DNA from: Cyrtodaria siliqua
Taxonomy: Eukaryota; Mollusca; Bivalvia; Adapedonta; Hiatellidae
DNA length: 64,000 nucleotides
Assembly: GCA_037043455.1 (NCBI GenBank)
Contig: JAWPHD010008262.1
Span: 1 to 64,000 of the forward strand
Direction of reading: 5' to 3'
A model generated the notes under the pieces. The model was given only the letters and a program-made list of their open reading frames with translations, made no database searches and was not told where the DNA came from. This document shows, piece by piece, positions 48,474 through 56,833 of the stretch (within the stretch, counting starts at the first letter, position 1; each line of letters begins with the position of its first letter). The position numbers and the translations under genes were made by a program.

Positions 48474-49118
48474 TTAAATAATTTCTAAAACACAACTCAT
48501 AGGCAAACTGTGATTATTTATTTTGTCGCCATACTCATCTCTGACTTCTATTTTCAATTCAGTAATTGCACCATTCATAAGATAGTGATATTCAGGATAA
48601 AAACTTGTATATACTATATCTTCAAACTGCTTATTTACTACAGGTACAACACCTATAATAGTGCTTGGCTTACCATTGAAATAATTACTACTCGTATTAA
48701 CTTGTTCCAGATGAACATATAGCTGTTCATAAGGAGCTAAATTAATTGGGTAATCTCCCATATTAGTATCTTTCAACCATTTTCTGTCTTTGAATCCCAG
48801 CATATGTGAAAGACCGCTTGACATTCGTGTCTCTATTGGCGTATGTATAATGGCTGCACCATTTTGGACAATATTGTCCAGAATAATATTTTCATTTAGC
48901 AATTTAAAATCTTTTACCAAGTCTTGAAAGTTATAGAGTCCAGCTGGTAAATGTGTTATTTTAGCTGGGTTTCTTGTCTTTATAATTTCATCATCAATAT
49001 TATACCAACCGATAGTGTATGTAAAACTCCTTAATCCAATGCGCTTAGTTCCATTTCTATTATCAATATACTGTTGTAAATCAATAGAGTTGTCTATGTT
49101 TGAAATTGTATGAAACGT
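48474..49118 (-). pseudogene. Putative minor capsid (penton-like) protein, start codon lost
   Basis: About 214 codons, open throughout. The natural first codon position (49116-49118), preceded by an A-run and a TATATAATTATA block, reads ACG. No in-frame ATG lies between it and a point deep inside the protein, while an upstream read-through into the promoter is implausible. Features are LQQYIDNRNGTKRIGLRSFT, AGLYNFQDLVKDF, PYEQLYVHLEQVNTSSNYF and a final 'SCVLEI'. This beta-rich profile resembles the single-jelly-roll minor capsid proteins of Polintons. That is family resemblance, not proof. It is divergent to the gene at 49161 across a 42-bp shared promoter. Confidence 0.55.
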
Positions 49119-49160
49119 TTTTTTTTTAATATATATAATTATATAAAAACACAAATAAAA

Positions 49161-50431
49161 ATGATTTCTAAAGAATTCAAATATAACCCGGATGCTCAAT
49201 ATTCAAATACTTTTAGCAAGAAAGTGATAGATATAATAAATCAAAACATAGTTATTACATCAGACGGTAAAGGCTTTAAAGCATCATTTCCAAATGTCTT
49301 TGAAAAATACAAACTCTCATACGTCAAATCAGATGCTATAGTCCAACGCTGGGGAACAGATTGGATGTTATTTTGGCAGAATCACTTAAACTTTGCTATT
49401 TGGTGTGCGACAACTGGATGTGGTATTGATTTCAACAATCATCTAAAAGCTGATACTCTGGTTGGTTCGTTATTTCGATTTCATGTCTATTACCAAGTCA
49501 GAAGAATACTATTTGAAATGAGTGTAGCAATGCCGCAAGACTCAAATTGGAATGCATTTAGTAACACATATAACCAAAACGCATACGAGAGAATATGCAA
49601 GGAGTTTAACGTTGATTTATATTCAGACTGGAGACAGAAACAAAGCTATAATAATGGTCTAGGAACAATTTATAATTACTGGACAAATATTGGTTATCAT
49701 CCTTTGGTAAATACTGTATACGACAACAAAGCGATGAGTTTTACAGTCTATGAGAGTGATAAAACATATCACATTGATTACATTGCACAAGGATCTGAGG
49801 CTGAAACAGCTGGTCTACTTTTATACTAGATTGTTCATCTGGATTTACAAGGGCAGGAGTAGAAAGAATCAATGACAGCATAAGAACATACTGCTGGGCA
49901 ATTCTTGGTTCACAATCACAAACAAGAACAGATATACTTGGAACTGGAACAGCATTTGATGCACAAAAACAATTTTTAGCAAATGTAGAGGACGCAATAA
50001 ATAGCCCCATCGACTTGCCCAGTCAAATTTCAAGATATGAAACCACCTTAAAATATGCAAGAAGTAAAGTAAATTTTGTTTATGGAAGTGGATTGTACAT
50101 GTCTCCAAGTGACATGGAATTAAGAATCGGAATAATACAAGACTACAATAATGAAATTGTAATAGCAACCGATGCACAAGCATTAGGATTAAATAATGAT
50201 GTAAATGTAAAACCAGTGCCACCAAAAATTATTCAACCATTTCAAGGCACCACAACAAAGAAATTTTTACCAGAACATTCTGACTTTGATATATCAATAC
50301 ATAAAACTGTGAAACATAACCCACCAGAAATACAAAAAATAGCGATTGAACACGAAGATAACAAAACAACTATAATTGTTGGTACTATAGTAATAGGTCT
50401 TGCTGCATTACTTATTTACGAGATTTACTAA
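49161..50431 (+). pseudogene. Large membrane-anchored virion-associated protein, frameshifted
   Basis: Starts at 49161 (MISKEFKYNPD) after a TATATAATTATATAAA block. It is open to 49829 and then continues in another frame (DCSSGFTRAGVERINDS...) to 50431, so there is one frameshift near 49828. The whole is about 423 codons. The N-terminal two thirds are soluble with many aromatic residues (WGTDWMLFWQNHLN, YNYWTNIGYHP). The C-terminus is a single membrane helix, TIIVGTIVIGLAALLIYEIY. It overlaps the tail of the opposite gene by 20 bp. Its position in the structural block suggests a virion or membrane-remodelling role; no named family was recognised. Confidence 0.6.
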
Positions 50432-51754
50432 ACCACTCTTTAGCTGCCACATACAACAAACCGGAAACAAACACAAGCAAAGCCCATAGATTGTTACCAA
50501 GCCAATTAATAACATTACCTGTTGCAGATAAAAGCCATGATACTATTGCACCAATAACTCCTGGAAGTGCTGCAGCAGCTTTACCAGCTAGGTTGGCAAG
50601 AAGTTTACCAAGATTAAATAGTTGTTTTTTTATCCAATCTTTTACACTTGATGGATCAGGCTTCGGGGTTGGAGTTGGAGTTGGAGCAGCACTTGATGTG
50701 GGAATAATAGAATTAATTATCACCCCAAGAATCATACCAAACGCAGTCAGGATACTAACAATAGTAATACCTTGCTCCTGAAACAAGGTTTTGATCCTCT
50801 CACCAAGTGTTGTATTCTCGTTTAACATTTTGTTTATTGTTTCTTTTATCCTGCTTACTTGGTTACGAAAAGCTTCTCTGTTTTCATTAATGACATCCAT
50901 TCTTGCACCTCTTTCAACTTCAAGGTCTTTGATGCGATCGCTAATTCTTTTTATCTGGAATTCATCATTATCAGTCTTAGCTTGTTCTAACTTTTGTTTT
51001 TCTCTTGTTATGTCTTTATCAAGTTGTGTGAGTTTTGCTACGTTATTGGTAAGTTCTTCCTTGACAGTTGTCATCGCTTTTACTATTCCATCCATTTCAC
51101 GCTTGTCTATAATTGTTTGTGTTTCAACATCAGGACGCTCATCCACATCCCAGTCATACAATGATGCCTCTATGTTATCCAGTTATGCGTTTATGTCATC
51201 TATATCACGTGATAAATCTTGTAATGGAATAGCATCCACATTATCTGGCAAATCGTTTATTGTGCTCTCCAACTCTTGCAACGCTTGTCGAGCTTTTAGT
51301 GGTAATTTTGTTTTACTGTCATACTCCGGTAAATTTAAAAACTGTCTGATTGCCCTTGTTCCCCCTGAGCCAATAACCCTGTTATATTCATTTGCCAAAG
51401 AACCAAGAGCAAGAAGTGTTGCATTACCTTGCTTGGCAGTTATTCTTATTTCTTTATCACCAACAATCCAGTATAATGTTTTACCATCATCTGATACTTT
51501 AAACTCGTCATAATTCATTTTGTCTGGTGCCATCTTATATCGTTTTTCTATTTCATTATATAAGAATTTTACAAGATTTTTTTGTGTGCTTCAAGTTCGG
51601 ATTTTCTTAATTCCCCCCGAATTTCAGCAAGATGGTCGCTTTCATTAAGAAGACTTCTTAGAACAGGCTCATCAGGCACCATTGGTAAATCATCATAATA
51701 TTCATCATAATCATCTGGATCGAACGCAGGATTTTTAAATCCTCCTTCAGCCAT
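50412..51754 (-). pseudogene. Coiled-coil/transmembrane virion-associated protein, two breaks
   Basis: About 447 codons starting at 51754 (MAEGGFKNPAFDPDDYDEYY). A frameshift near 51560 joins it to the frame with MNYDEFKVSDDGKTLYWIVG, and an in-frame TAA at 51183-51185 precedes the last 250 codons. The order is an acidic N-terminus; a small globular region with TLYWIVGDKEIRITAKQG; a long coiled coil (NNVAKLTQLDKDITREKQ and onward); one hydrophobic segment (GITIVSILTAFGMILGVII); a PTPTPTPKPDP linker; and a C-terminal cluster of hydrophobic helices. It faces the capsid gene across a 47-bp bidirectional promoter. A shape of this kind suggests an internal membrane or core protein. Confidence 0.6.
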
Positions 51755-51801
51755 TGTTTATTTTATTTAATTTTAAAAAATATATTTAAAAAATAAAAAC
51801 A
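51755..51801. promoter_or_regulatory. Bidirectional promoter between capsid and coiled-coil genes
   Basis: The 47 bp between the divergent starts are almost pure A/T and centre on TTTAAAAAATATATTTAAA, nearly a palindrome. Very similar words lie about 15-35 bp before the starts at 48448 (TTTAAAAAATATATTTTTA) and 55079 (TTTTAAAAATATATATAT). This is a candidate late promoter. Confidence 0.55.
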
Positions 51802-53070
51802 ATGTCGGCTTACGGAAACAAACTCAACCCTCATAGAAAACTAAGAGAGCCTCATGGTGCTAAAGGCATCCGCACAAGTGTAGTAATAACTAATAATCCC
51901 TCAACAATAGACCAAAACATGCAACTGCTTGTGAGATTTCCCAACCTAAGTACTAATGATGTGATAGTTCCAGGTACTGCTCGTCTTGCTTTTGAAATAG
52001 AACTTAAAAGCAGAACAGACGCCAACGCTACTCTATTTCAAAATCTGGGCAGAACAATTGTGAAAAAAATGACAATAAGAATAAGTGGCAATGAAGTCAT
52101 GTCAATAGATGACAGTGATATATATCATTGTTATGTAGATTTATGGAAAAGCCCTACTGAACGATTAAACACAGCTTATCAAGGTATTGGTAAATCAAAC
52201 ATGTTAAAACATAGAGTTGGTGCGGGAGATGCTTCCTCAGACACCGGAGATGAAGCTATAGCAGCAGCTTATGGAAATATATTTTATATTCCAGTGGACT
52301 TTGAAATGTTAGAAAGTCATATGCCATTGTATCAAGCGGGGCTTGGTGATAGGTTAGAATATGAATTAACGTTTAACAATTATAACAAAGTTATCAAAAG
52401 CACTGATGCTGATGCATCTTATGTAATAAAACATATCTGCTTGGAATTTGATACGGTTAGTGATGTTGAATTATCCAGACAAATAAGACAGCAAATCAAT
52501 GGTAAGATGTCATTTATGTATGATCGTATTTTGCGACATAGAAAAATAAAAGCAAACAAATCTGATACTATTTGGAACATCAACATTAATACACCAGCAC
52601 GGAGCATGAAAGGTATTTTAATGCTGTTTGAAGACCCAGAAAGAACAAGCACAGAATCCTTTTACAACCCAAAGATTGAAAAGGTTGAAATGACAATAGA
52701 GGGAGTACCAAATCAGTTGTATAGTCAGGGTATGAAGGCATATCAACATTGGGATGAAATCAACAAATATTTTGCCTTGACATCAAAAAGAAACAAAGAG
52801 ACAGAAATAGCAGCAAGGGACTTAAACTTTACCAGTGTTTCTCTTGAGACCTATTTGACAAAATCATATGCTTTGTGGCTTGACCTTAGAACATGTGATG
52901 ACAATTTATTACACGGCAGTGGAAGAAGAATAGAAAACGGCAGTGAAGGCATAACAATATTAATAAATAAAAAAGCAGATGCAGATCAAACTTTAAATAT
53001 TTATCTATATATAATACAAGATGCGCAAATCAATTTCGAAGATGGAAGATTCGAAAAAGCAGGATACTAG
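51802..53070 (+). CDS. Major capsid protein (putative double jelly roll)
   Basis: 422 residues, intact. It starts MSAYGNKLNPHRKLREPHGA and contains VVITNNPSTIDQNMQLLVRF, VPGTARLAFEIELKS, GRTIVKKMTIRISGNEVMS, AGLGDRLEYELTFNNYNKV and near the end YALWLDLRTCDDN. The long succession of beta-type segments and the place next to the packaging ATPase fit the capsid gene of Polinton/adintovirus-type elements. I recall close relatives among unnamed proteins of cnidarian and mollusc Polintons. The fold itself cannot be seen from sequence by eye. Length is at the short end for the family. The last 29 bp overlap the ATPase start region. It is preceded by the shared late-type motif. Confidence 0.75.
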   Translation: MSAYGNKLNPHRKLREPHGAKGIRTSVVITNNPSTIDQNMQLLVRFPNLSTNDVIVPGTARLAFEIELKSRTDANATLFQNLGRTIVKKMTIRISGNEVMSIDDSDIYHCYVDLWKSPTERLNTAYQGIGKSNMLKHRVGAGDASSDTGDEAIAAAYGNIFYIPVDFEMLESHMPLYQAGLGDRLEYELTFNNYNKVIKSTDADASYVIKHICLEFDTVSDVELSRQIRQQINGKMSFMYDRILRHRKIKANKSDTIWNININTPARSMKGILMLFEDPERTSTESFYNPKIEKVEMTIEGVPNQLYSQGMKAYQHWDEINKYFALTSKRNKETEIAARDLNFTSVSLETYLTKSYALWLDLRTCDDNLLHGSGRRIENGSEGITILINKKADADQTLNIYLYIIQDAQINFEDGRFEKAGY

Positions 53071-53704
53071 TTTGCAACAAAAATATCCTAAATATTCACA
53101 CAGTGCCATTATTTGTGGGCAGACAGGCTGTGGTAAAACAGAGTTTGTTCTTGACATACTTGAACAAGAGTATGTTGGAGTTTTTAAACATATAATTATA
53201 TTGTGTCCAACCATAGAGTGGAACGAGGCTTATAAAAATAGATCCTGGATAGGAGATGTGAAAAACCCTAAAGATAAAAAAATAATAATTGTCAATCCCG
53301 TGAGCAACGGTAAAGAAATGTTACAAGAACTGTTGCGTTTCTTTTTCAAACAATATGCTGGCCAGCCCACATTATACATTATTGACGATTGCTCAGCCAC
53401 AAAAAAATTAACAAAGAAAAAAGATATGTTGTCAGAGTTGGCATTCTCTGGTCGTCACGCTAAACAATCAGTGTGGGTCATTTCACAAAGATATAATTCT
53501 GTATTAAAAGATTTGCGGGAGCAAGCAAAATGGTTGTGTATGTTTTACACCAAGGACAGAGATAGTTTTGAAAATTGTTTGAGAGAGAATGATGTTATTC
53601 CAACGCTGGAAGAGAGAACCAGAATAAGAAAAGCTTTAGCAAAGACTAAATATTCCAAGTTAATTTTGAGAACTGACCAACCAACTGGTTATTGGGTTGA
53701 ATAA
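53042..53704 (+). CDS. A32-like/FtsK-HerA packaging ATPase
   Basis: Intact, about 220 residues from the preferred ATG at 53042 (MEDSKKQD); an in-frame ATG at 53021 lies deeper in the capsid gene. Walker A is GQTGCGKTEF. Walker B is TLYIIDDCSA. Further on are SGRHAKQSVWVISQRYN (sensor/arginine-finger region typical of the A32 clade) and LREQAKWLCMFYTKDRD. It would pump DNA into preformed capsids. It overlaps the capsid gene in a different frame, as expected for two genes of one late unit. Confidence 0.9.
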   Translation: MEDSKKQDTSLQQKYPKYSHSAIICGQTGCGKTEFVLDILEQEYVGVFKHIIILCPTIEWNEAYKNRSWIGDVKNPKDKKIIIVNPVSNGKEMLQELLRFFFKQYAGQPTLYIIDDCSATKKLTKKKDMLSELAFSGRHAKQSVWVISQRYNSVLKDLREQAKWLCMFYTKDRDSFENCLRENDVIPTLEERTRIRKALAKTKYSKLILRTDQPTGYWVE

Positions 53705-53945
53705 TTTCTACCAGCAATTCTTTTTTTCTAACAGCATTGCTTTGTTGCTAATAGTAATACTAACAGCAAAGTAGCAATGTTAATAGCAATGCTTGCAGCA
53801 AATTAACAATGCTAATAAAAAAATAGCAATATTAATAACAATGCTATTAACAATACTAACAATTACTAGTTGCATGAATATCGCAGCTAGTTGTTTTGTA
53901 TTTTATATTTATTTCAAGATAAAAAATAAGATTAATAATATAAAA
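53705..53945. other. Intergenic stretch with degenerate AGCAATGCTAATA repeats
   Basis: Between the ATPase and the next gene, short direct and inverted variants of TAGCAATGCTAATA occur about ten times (53710-53860). A frame runs through it into the next gene, but the codon content is repeat-like. The ATG at 53946 follows an AATAATATAAAA box and is preferred as the real start. Confidence 0.5.
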
Positions 53946-54431
53946 ATGAATGCGGAAGAACTATTACAAAATATATCGGAACAGACGGAACCAGATGAAT
54001 CAAAGCAACAAGAAACAAAAAAAGAAAGATTATCAGCCATAGTGGCTGGCGGTGGTAGTCGTCAATATTTGGGTAAAGACATACAACTCACAACTATCGA
54101 TAGCATGCCACCAGATGAAATTAACAAACTTTACTGCAGATATGAAGCAAGGCTTGGGGCAAGCATGACCAAGACTTTAGGCAATTCTTTCATTAACTTG
54201 TATGTGACGGGAGTATCAAAATATTTTAATGTAACCGATCCACCAAAGCTGATAGAAGATTTAGAGGAAGACCCATTTATTAATCATGCTTTGACAAGTG
54301 CTTGTTGTGAGTTGTATTACAGGTATGGAATGTGCTTAGCACCATTTACAGCAATACTGACAACTGTTAGACATATTGATTTTAATAAAAATAAAATTAT
54401 AGATAATATAAATGGAGAACCAAAAGAGTGA
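53946..54431 (+). CDS. Conserved Polinton protein of unknown function (161 aa)
   Basis: Intact; starts MNAEELLQNISEQTEPDE at 53946. After an acidic, low-complexity head come RLSAIVAGGGSRQYLGKDIQ, PPDEINKLYCRYEARLGASM, TKTLGNSFINLYV and a helical C-terminus with several cysteines. I recall similar proteins beside capsid genes in other animal Polintons but cannot name a function. It overlaps the next gene by 20 bp in another frame. Confidence 0.6.
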   Translation: MNAEELLQNISEQTEPDESKQQETKKERLSAIVAGGGSRQYLGKDIQLTTIDSMPPDEINKLYCRYEARLGASMTKTLGNSFINLYVTGVSKYFNVTDPPKLIEDLEEDPFINHALTSACCELYYRYGMCLAPFTAILTTVRHIDFNKNKIIDNINGEPKE

Positions 54432-54783
54432 AGTTATACCTGTTGTTACACAACATGTTGAACAACAAAAAGTAAAAAATCCAAAAAGAATAGAAGCTGG
54501 AAAAAAAGGAGCAGCGGCAAGAAAGGCAAAGCGTTTGCTTCAAGATGTTACAAATCAAAATGCTGCAAAGAAAGATACTGCAAATCAAATAACAAAAATA
54601 ACAATAGGTGAAGAAGAACCAGAAAAAATCAAAATAAACGTATACAAAAATTATATTCCACCGTGTGTGGTTTTATTAGGCATTGCTGGGTTGGGTTTGT
54701 ATATTTATAACAAGAAATCTGCTACGCAACCAGTAGCTGTGCAACCTGTTCATGTTGCACCAAAAGACCCGTTTGATTTTTAA
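54412..54783 (+). CDS. Basic protein with C-terminal membrane segment
   Basis: 123 residues, intact. The N-terminal half has KNPKRIEAGKKGAAARKAKR, a basic stretch like those of DNA-binding core or nuclear-localising viral proteins. A hydrophobic segment (VVLLGIAGLGLYIYN) and a short acidic/proline tail follow. The start overlaps the upstream gene, consistent with a compact late unit. A core or membrane-linking role is inferred. Confidence 0.6.
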   Translation: MENQKSEVIPVVTQHVEQQKVKNPKRIEAGKKGAAARKAKRLLQDVTNQNAAKKDTANQITKITIGEEEPEKIKINVYKNYIPPCVVLLGIAGLGLYIYNKKSATQPVAVQPVHVAPKDPFDF

Positions 54784-54817
54784 TAATTTATTTAAAAAAA
54801 ATAATCATATAAAACAA

Positions 54818-55054
54818 ATGGCAGCAAGTATTGACGGAAAACAAATTGTAAATATGATGTATCATGCAGAAGTGGAAACACTTCTAACTGTTGGGTATTC
54901 TGAGATTGGCAGAAAACTACTAAAAAGACCAGCCCCTAAAGTGGATTTTAATATGACAGATTTTGGGATGCTGTCTGTGGATATAATGTTAGCAATGGCT
55001 ACGAGGGATATGTTGATTAAGCAAGGTATTATTCCTGCAGATATTATGAAATAA
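54818..55054 (+). CDS. Small conserved Polinton protein (78 aa)
   Basis: The ATG at 54818 follows CATATAAAACAA and a TTATTTAAAAAAAATAA box, and is preferred over an upstream in-frame ATG that lies in the previous gene. The peptide is MAASIDGKQIVNMMYHAEVE with a methionine-rich C-terminal helix (GMLSVDIMLAMATRDMLI). Probably a membrane-interacting or virion protein; no family named. Confidence 0.5.
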   Translation: MAASIDGKQIVNMMYHAEVETLLTVGYSEIGRKLLKRPAPKVDFNMTDFGMLSVDIMLAMATRDMLIKQGIIPADIMK

Positions 55055-55078
55055 TTTTAAAAATATATATATATAAAA

Positions 55079-55498
55079 ATGGCAAGTGCAGTAGCAATGA
55101 TGATAGGTGGCGCATTAACAAATGCATTGGCGTTTAGAGGTTCAAATTATTTCTTTTCAAAAATGGGAAGTCATTCAGATGAGGAAAGACAAAGGCATGA
55201 CAAAGCAGTAGAACAATTAAACGCAGCACAAGCGGAGTGGAATTAAAAAAGAACAGAGAGATTAGATTTTATTAATAAGCAACTGCAAAAAGAACATCAT
55301 GCAGAGCAGACATTTGATGATGTAGACCAAGCTATGAAGCAGTATTATTATACAACTGGCAAACATTTGCTTTTGGAACCGGAGTCTAAGTTGAGTGATT
55401 TTTATACACCATCTCCGGATCAACAAAATAGAGAAATTACGTTTATTGTGGTGGGCATGGCTGTAACTGGATTTGTGGCATATAAATTGAGTTCTTAA
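55079..55498 (+). pseudogene. Small membrane-associated Polinton protein, in-frame stop
   Basis: The ATG at 55079 directly follows a TTTAAAAATATATATATATA box. 140 codons with a single in-frame TAA at 55244-55246. Both halves are otherwise open. The start (MASAVAMMIGGALTNALAFR) is a glycine/alanine hydrophobic helix. The middle is charged and helical (ERQRHDKAVEQLNAAQAEW). The C-terminus is a second hydrophobic helix (ITFIVVGMAVTGFVAYKL). It is the last gene of the plus-strand structural run. Confidence 0.55.
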
Positions 55499-55505
55499 AA
55501 AAAAA

Positions 55506-55520
55506 ATAGTTTAAAACTAT
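55506..55520. terminator. AT-rich hairpin between convergent genes
   Basis: ATAGTTTAAAACTAT is a 7-bp stem around one base, 8 bp after the stop at 55498 and before the convergent gene ending at 55563. It corresponds in place to the hairpins of the outer element. Confidence 0.35.
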
Positions 55521-55562
55521 AATTACTTTGGACTTTTTTGGATTTGGAATGACTAAGTATGT

Positions 55563-55874
55563 TTACTTTGAAAAGACTAAGTCATATGCATGATACCTAT
55601 TTTTTTTGTTGTTTTTACATGGTTTCAATCCAAGTGGTCGAATATAATATGGTGGTTTAGCACTCTTCTCTAATTTATTTTTTAGATGATCAGGCGCCCA
55701 TACTTCACCATTGTCTAATAATGTCAATACCATGGATGGACCATATTCAGTATCCACTATTTTCGTATCTGTAATAGTGTATATTTTATTTAGTTCCATG
55801 TCTGTCCATTTCTTTGTGCTATTTTGATTTTGCTCTTCGAGCAGTTCATCAAATTGTGCAGTTGTGATTTCCAT
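55563..55874 (-). CDS. Small protein, possibly OB-fold DNA-binding
   Basis: 103 residues, intact; starts MEITTAQFDELLEEQNQN. The segment NKIYTITDTKIVDTEYGPSM, then VLTLLDNGEVWAPDHL and a final 'YIRPLGLKPCKN', has the alternating strand pattern and Y-G-x-S turn of small OB-fold ssDNA-binding proteins. Such proteins are expected in a protein-primed replicon. This is inference; no signature is decisive. It is divergent from the integrase across 44 bp. Confidence 0.5.
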   Translation of the reverse strand: MEITTAQFDELLEEQNQNSTKKWTDMELNKIYTITDTKIVDTEYGPSMVLTLLDNGEVWAPDHLKNKLEKSAKPPYYIRPLGLKPCKNNKKNRYHAYDLVFSK

Positions 55875-55918
55875 TTTTTCTTTATAGTTATATAAAGTTT
55901 AATCTTTAGTAGAAAAAA

Positions 55919-56833
55919 ATGGAAAAGATTTATTACAGCCCAAAAGGATTTTGGAGAGGTTACACAGCAGTTAAAAAATTAGCAAAAGAGGCTGGTGTTA
56001 GTGAAAAAAAGGCATTAGAATTTTTAAAGAAACAAGCTGTGTGGCAGATTTATTTACCTGCGCCGAAGAAAATAGTTAGACCCAGGTTTGATGTTTCTAC
56101 TAAAAATGGAGTGCATCAAGCTGATTTGTTATTTCTGCCGCATGATACTTTTGGTATTGGTCGTGGACGCAAGACATATAAATATGCGTTGACTGTGGTT
56201 GATATTGCGAGTAGATATAAAGAAGCAGAGCCACTGACTTCCAAGGATAGCAAAGAAGTTGCCAAAGCATTTGAAAAAATATACTGTCGACATTTAAAAT
56301 ATCCAAAGTTATTACAAGTGGATCCAGGCAGAGAATTTATGGGTGCAGTATCGCAGTTGATGGCAAAACACAAAGTAAATATCAGACGGGGCAGAACAGA
56401 AATACACAGAGACCAAGCTTTAGTGGAAAGATTTAACAGAACATTAGCTGAGAGATTGTTTGGCTATCAGTATGCTAAGGAAATAGATTCACAAAAACGT
56501 AATAGAGAATGGGTAAAGAGATTACCAGAAGTTGTTAAAGCCATAAATTCGGAGACAAAAAAGCCTCCTCCTGTTGAAACAAAAATATTAAAAGATGATC
56601 CTATCTGTATGAATGCAAGTGTAAGATATTTATATCAACCCGGGGAACATGAAGGTGGAAGACGCAGAGCAACTGATCCAATGTGGAGTGTAGATATTCA
56701 CAAGATTAAAAGTTATATGGTGACGCAAGGTATAAGAGTTTATTATTTGAAAGCACCAGCGCCGCAAAGAGGATTTGTCAAAGAAGAATTACTTATTGTT
56801 CCTGCTGATACTCAAATTCATAAGTTTTTGTAG
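55919..56833 (+). CDS. int: Polinton integrase, retroviral-type (DDE)
   Basis: 304 residues, intact. The catalytic triad is visible as D69 (HQADLLFLP), D135 (LLQVDPGREF) and E170 (ALVERFNR), with the classic 35-residue D-to-E step. N-terminal residues 1-40 are helical (AGVSEKKALEFLKKQAVW), and the usual HHCC zinc finger is not obvious. After the core, PMWSVDIHKIKSYM to YYLKAP is the SH3/chromo-like C-terminal domain. It inserts the element and makes the 6-bp target duplication. Its 3' end overlaps the 3' end of the polymerase by 16 bp on the opposite strand. Confidence 0.93.
   Translation: MEKIYYSPKGFWRGYTAVKKLAKEAGVSEKKALEFLKKQAVWQIYLPAPKKIVRPRFDVSTKNGVHQADLLFLPHDTFGIGRGRKTYKYALTVVDIASRYKEAEPLTSKDSKEVAKAFEKIYCRHLKYPKLLQVDPGREFMGAVSQLMAKHKVNIRRGRTEIHRDQALVERFNRTLAERLFGYQYAKEIDSQKRNREWVKRLPEVVKAINSETKKPPPVETKILKDDPICMNASVRYLYQPGEHEGGRRRATDPMWSVDIHKIKSYMVTQGIRVYYLKAPAPQRGFVKEELLIVPADTQIHKFL

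Noticed and set aside
49119..49199. N-terminal extension of the penton-like protein up to 49199
   Set aside because: It would run backwards through the promoter and first codons of the divergent gene and encodes low-complexity residues; the ACG position with a TATA block upstream fits better.
53793..53945. Longer N-terminus for the 53946 gene, resembling a signal peptide
   Set aside because: The stretch is made of the AGCAATGCTAATA repeats; the downstream ATG has the usual A-rich, TATA-like context.
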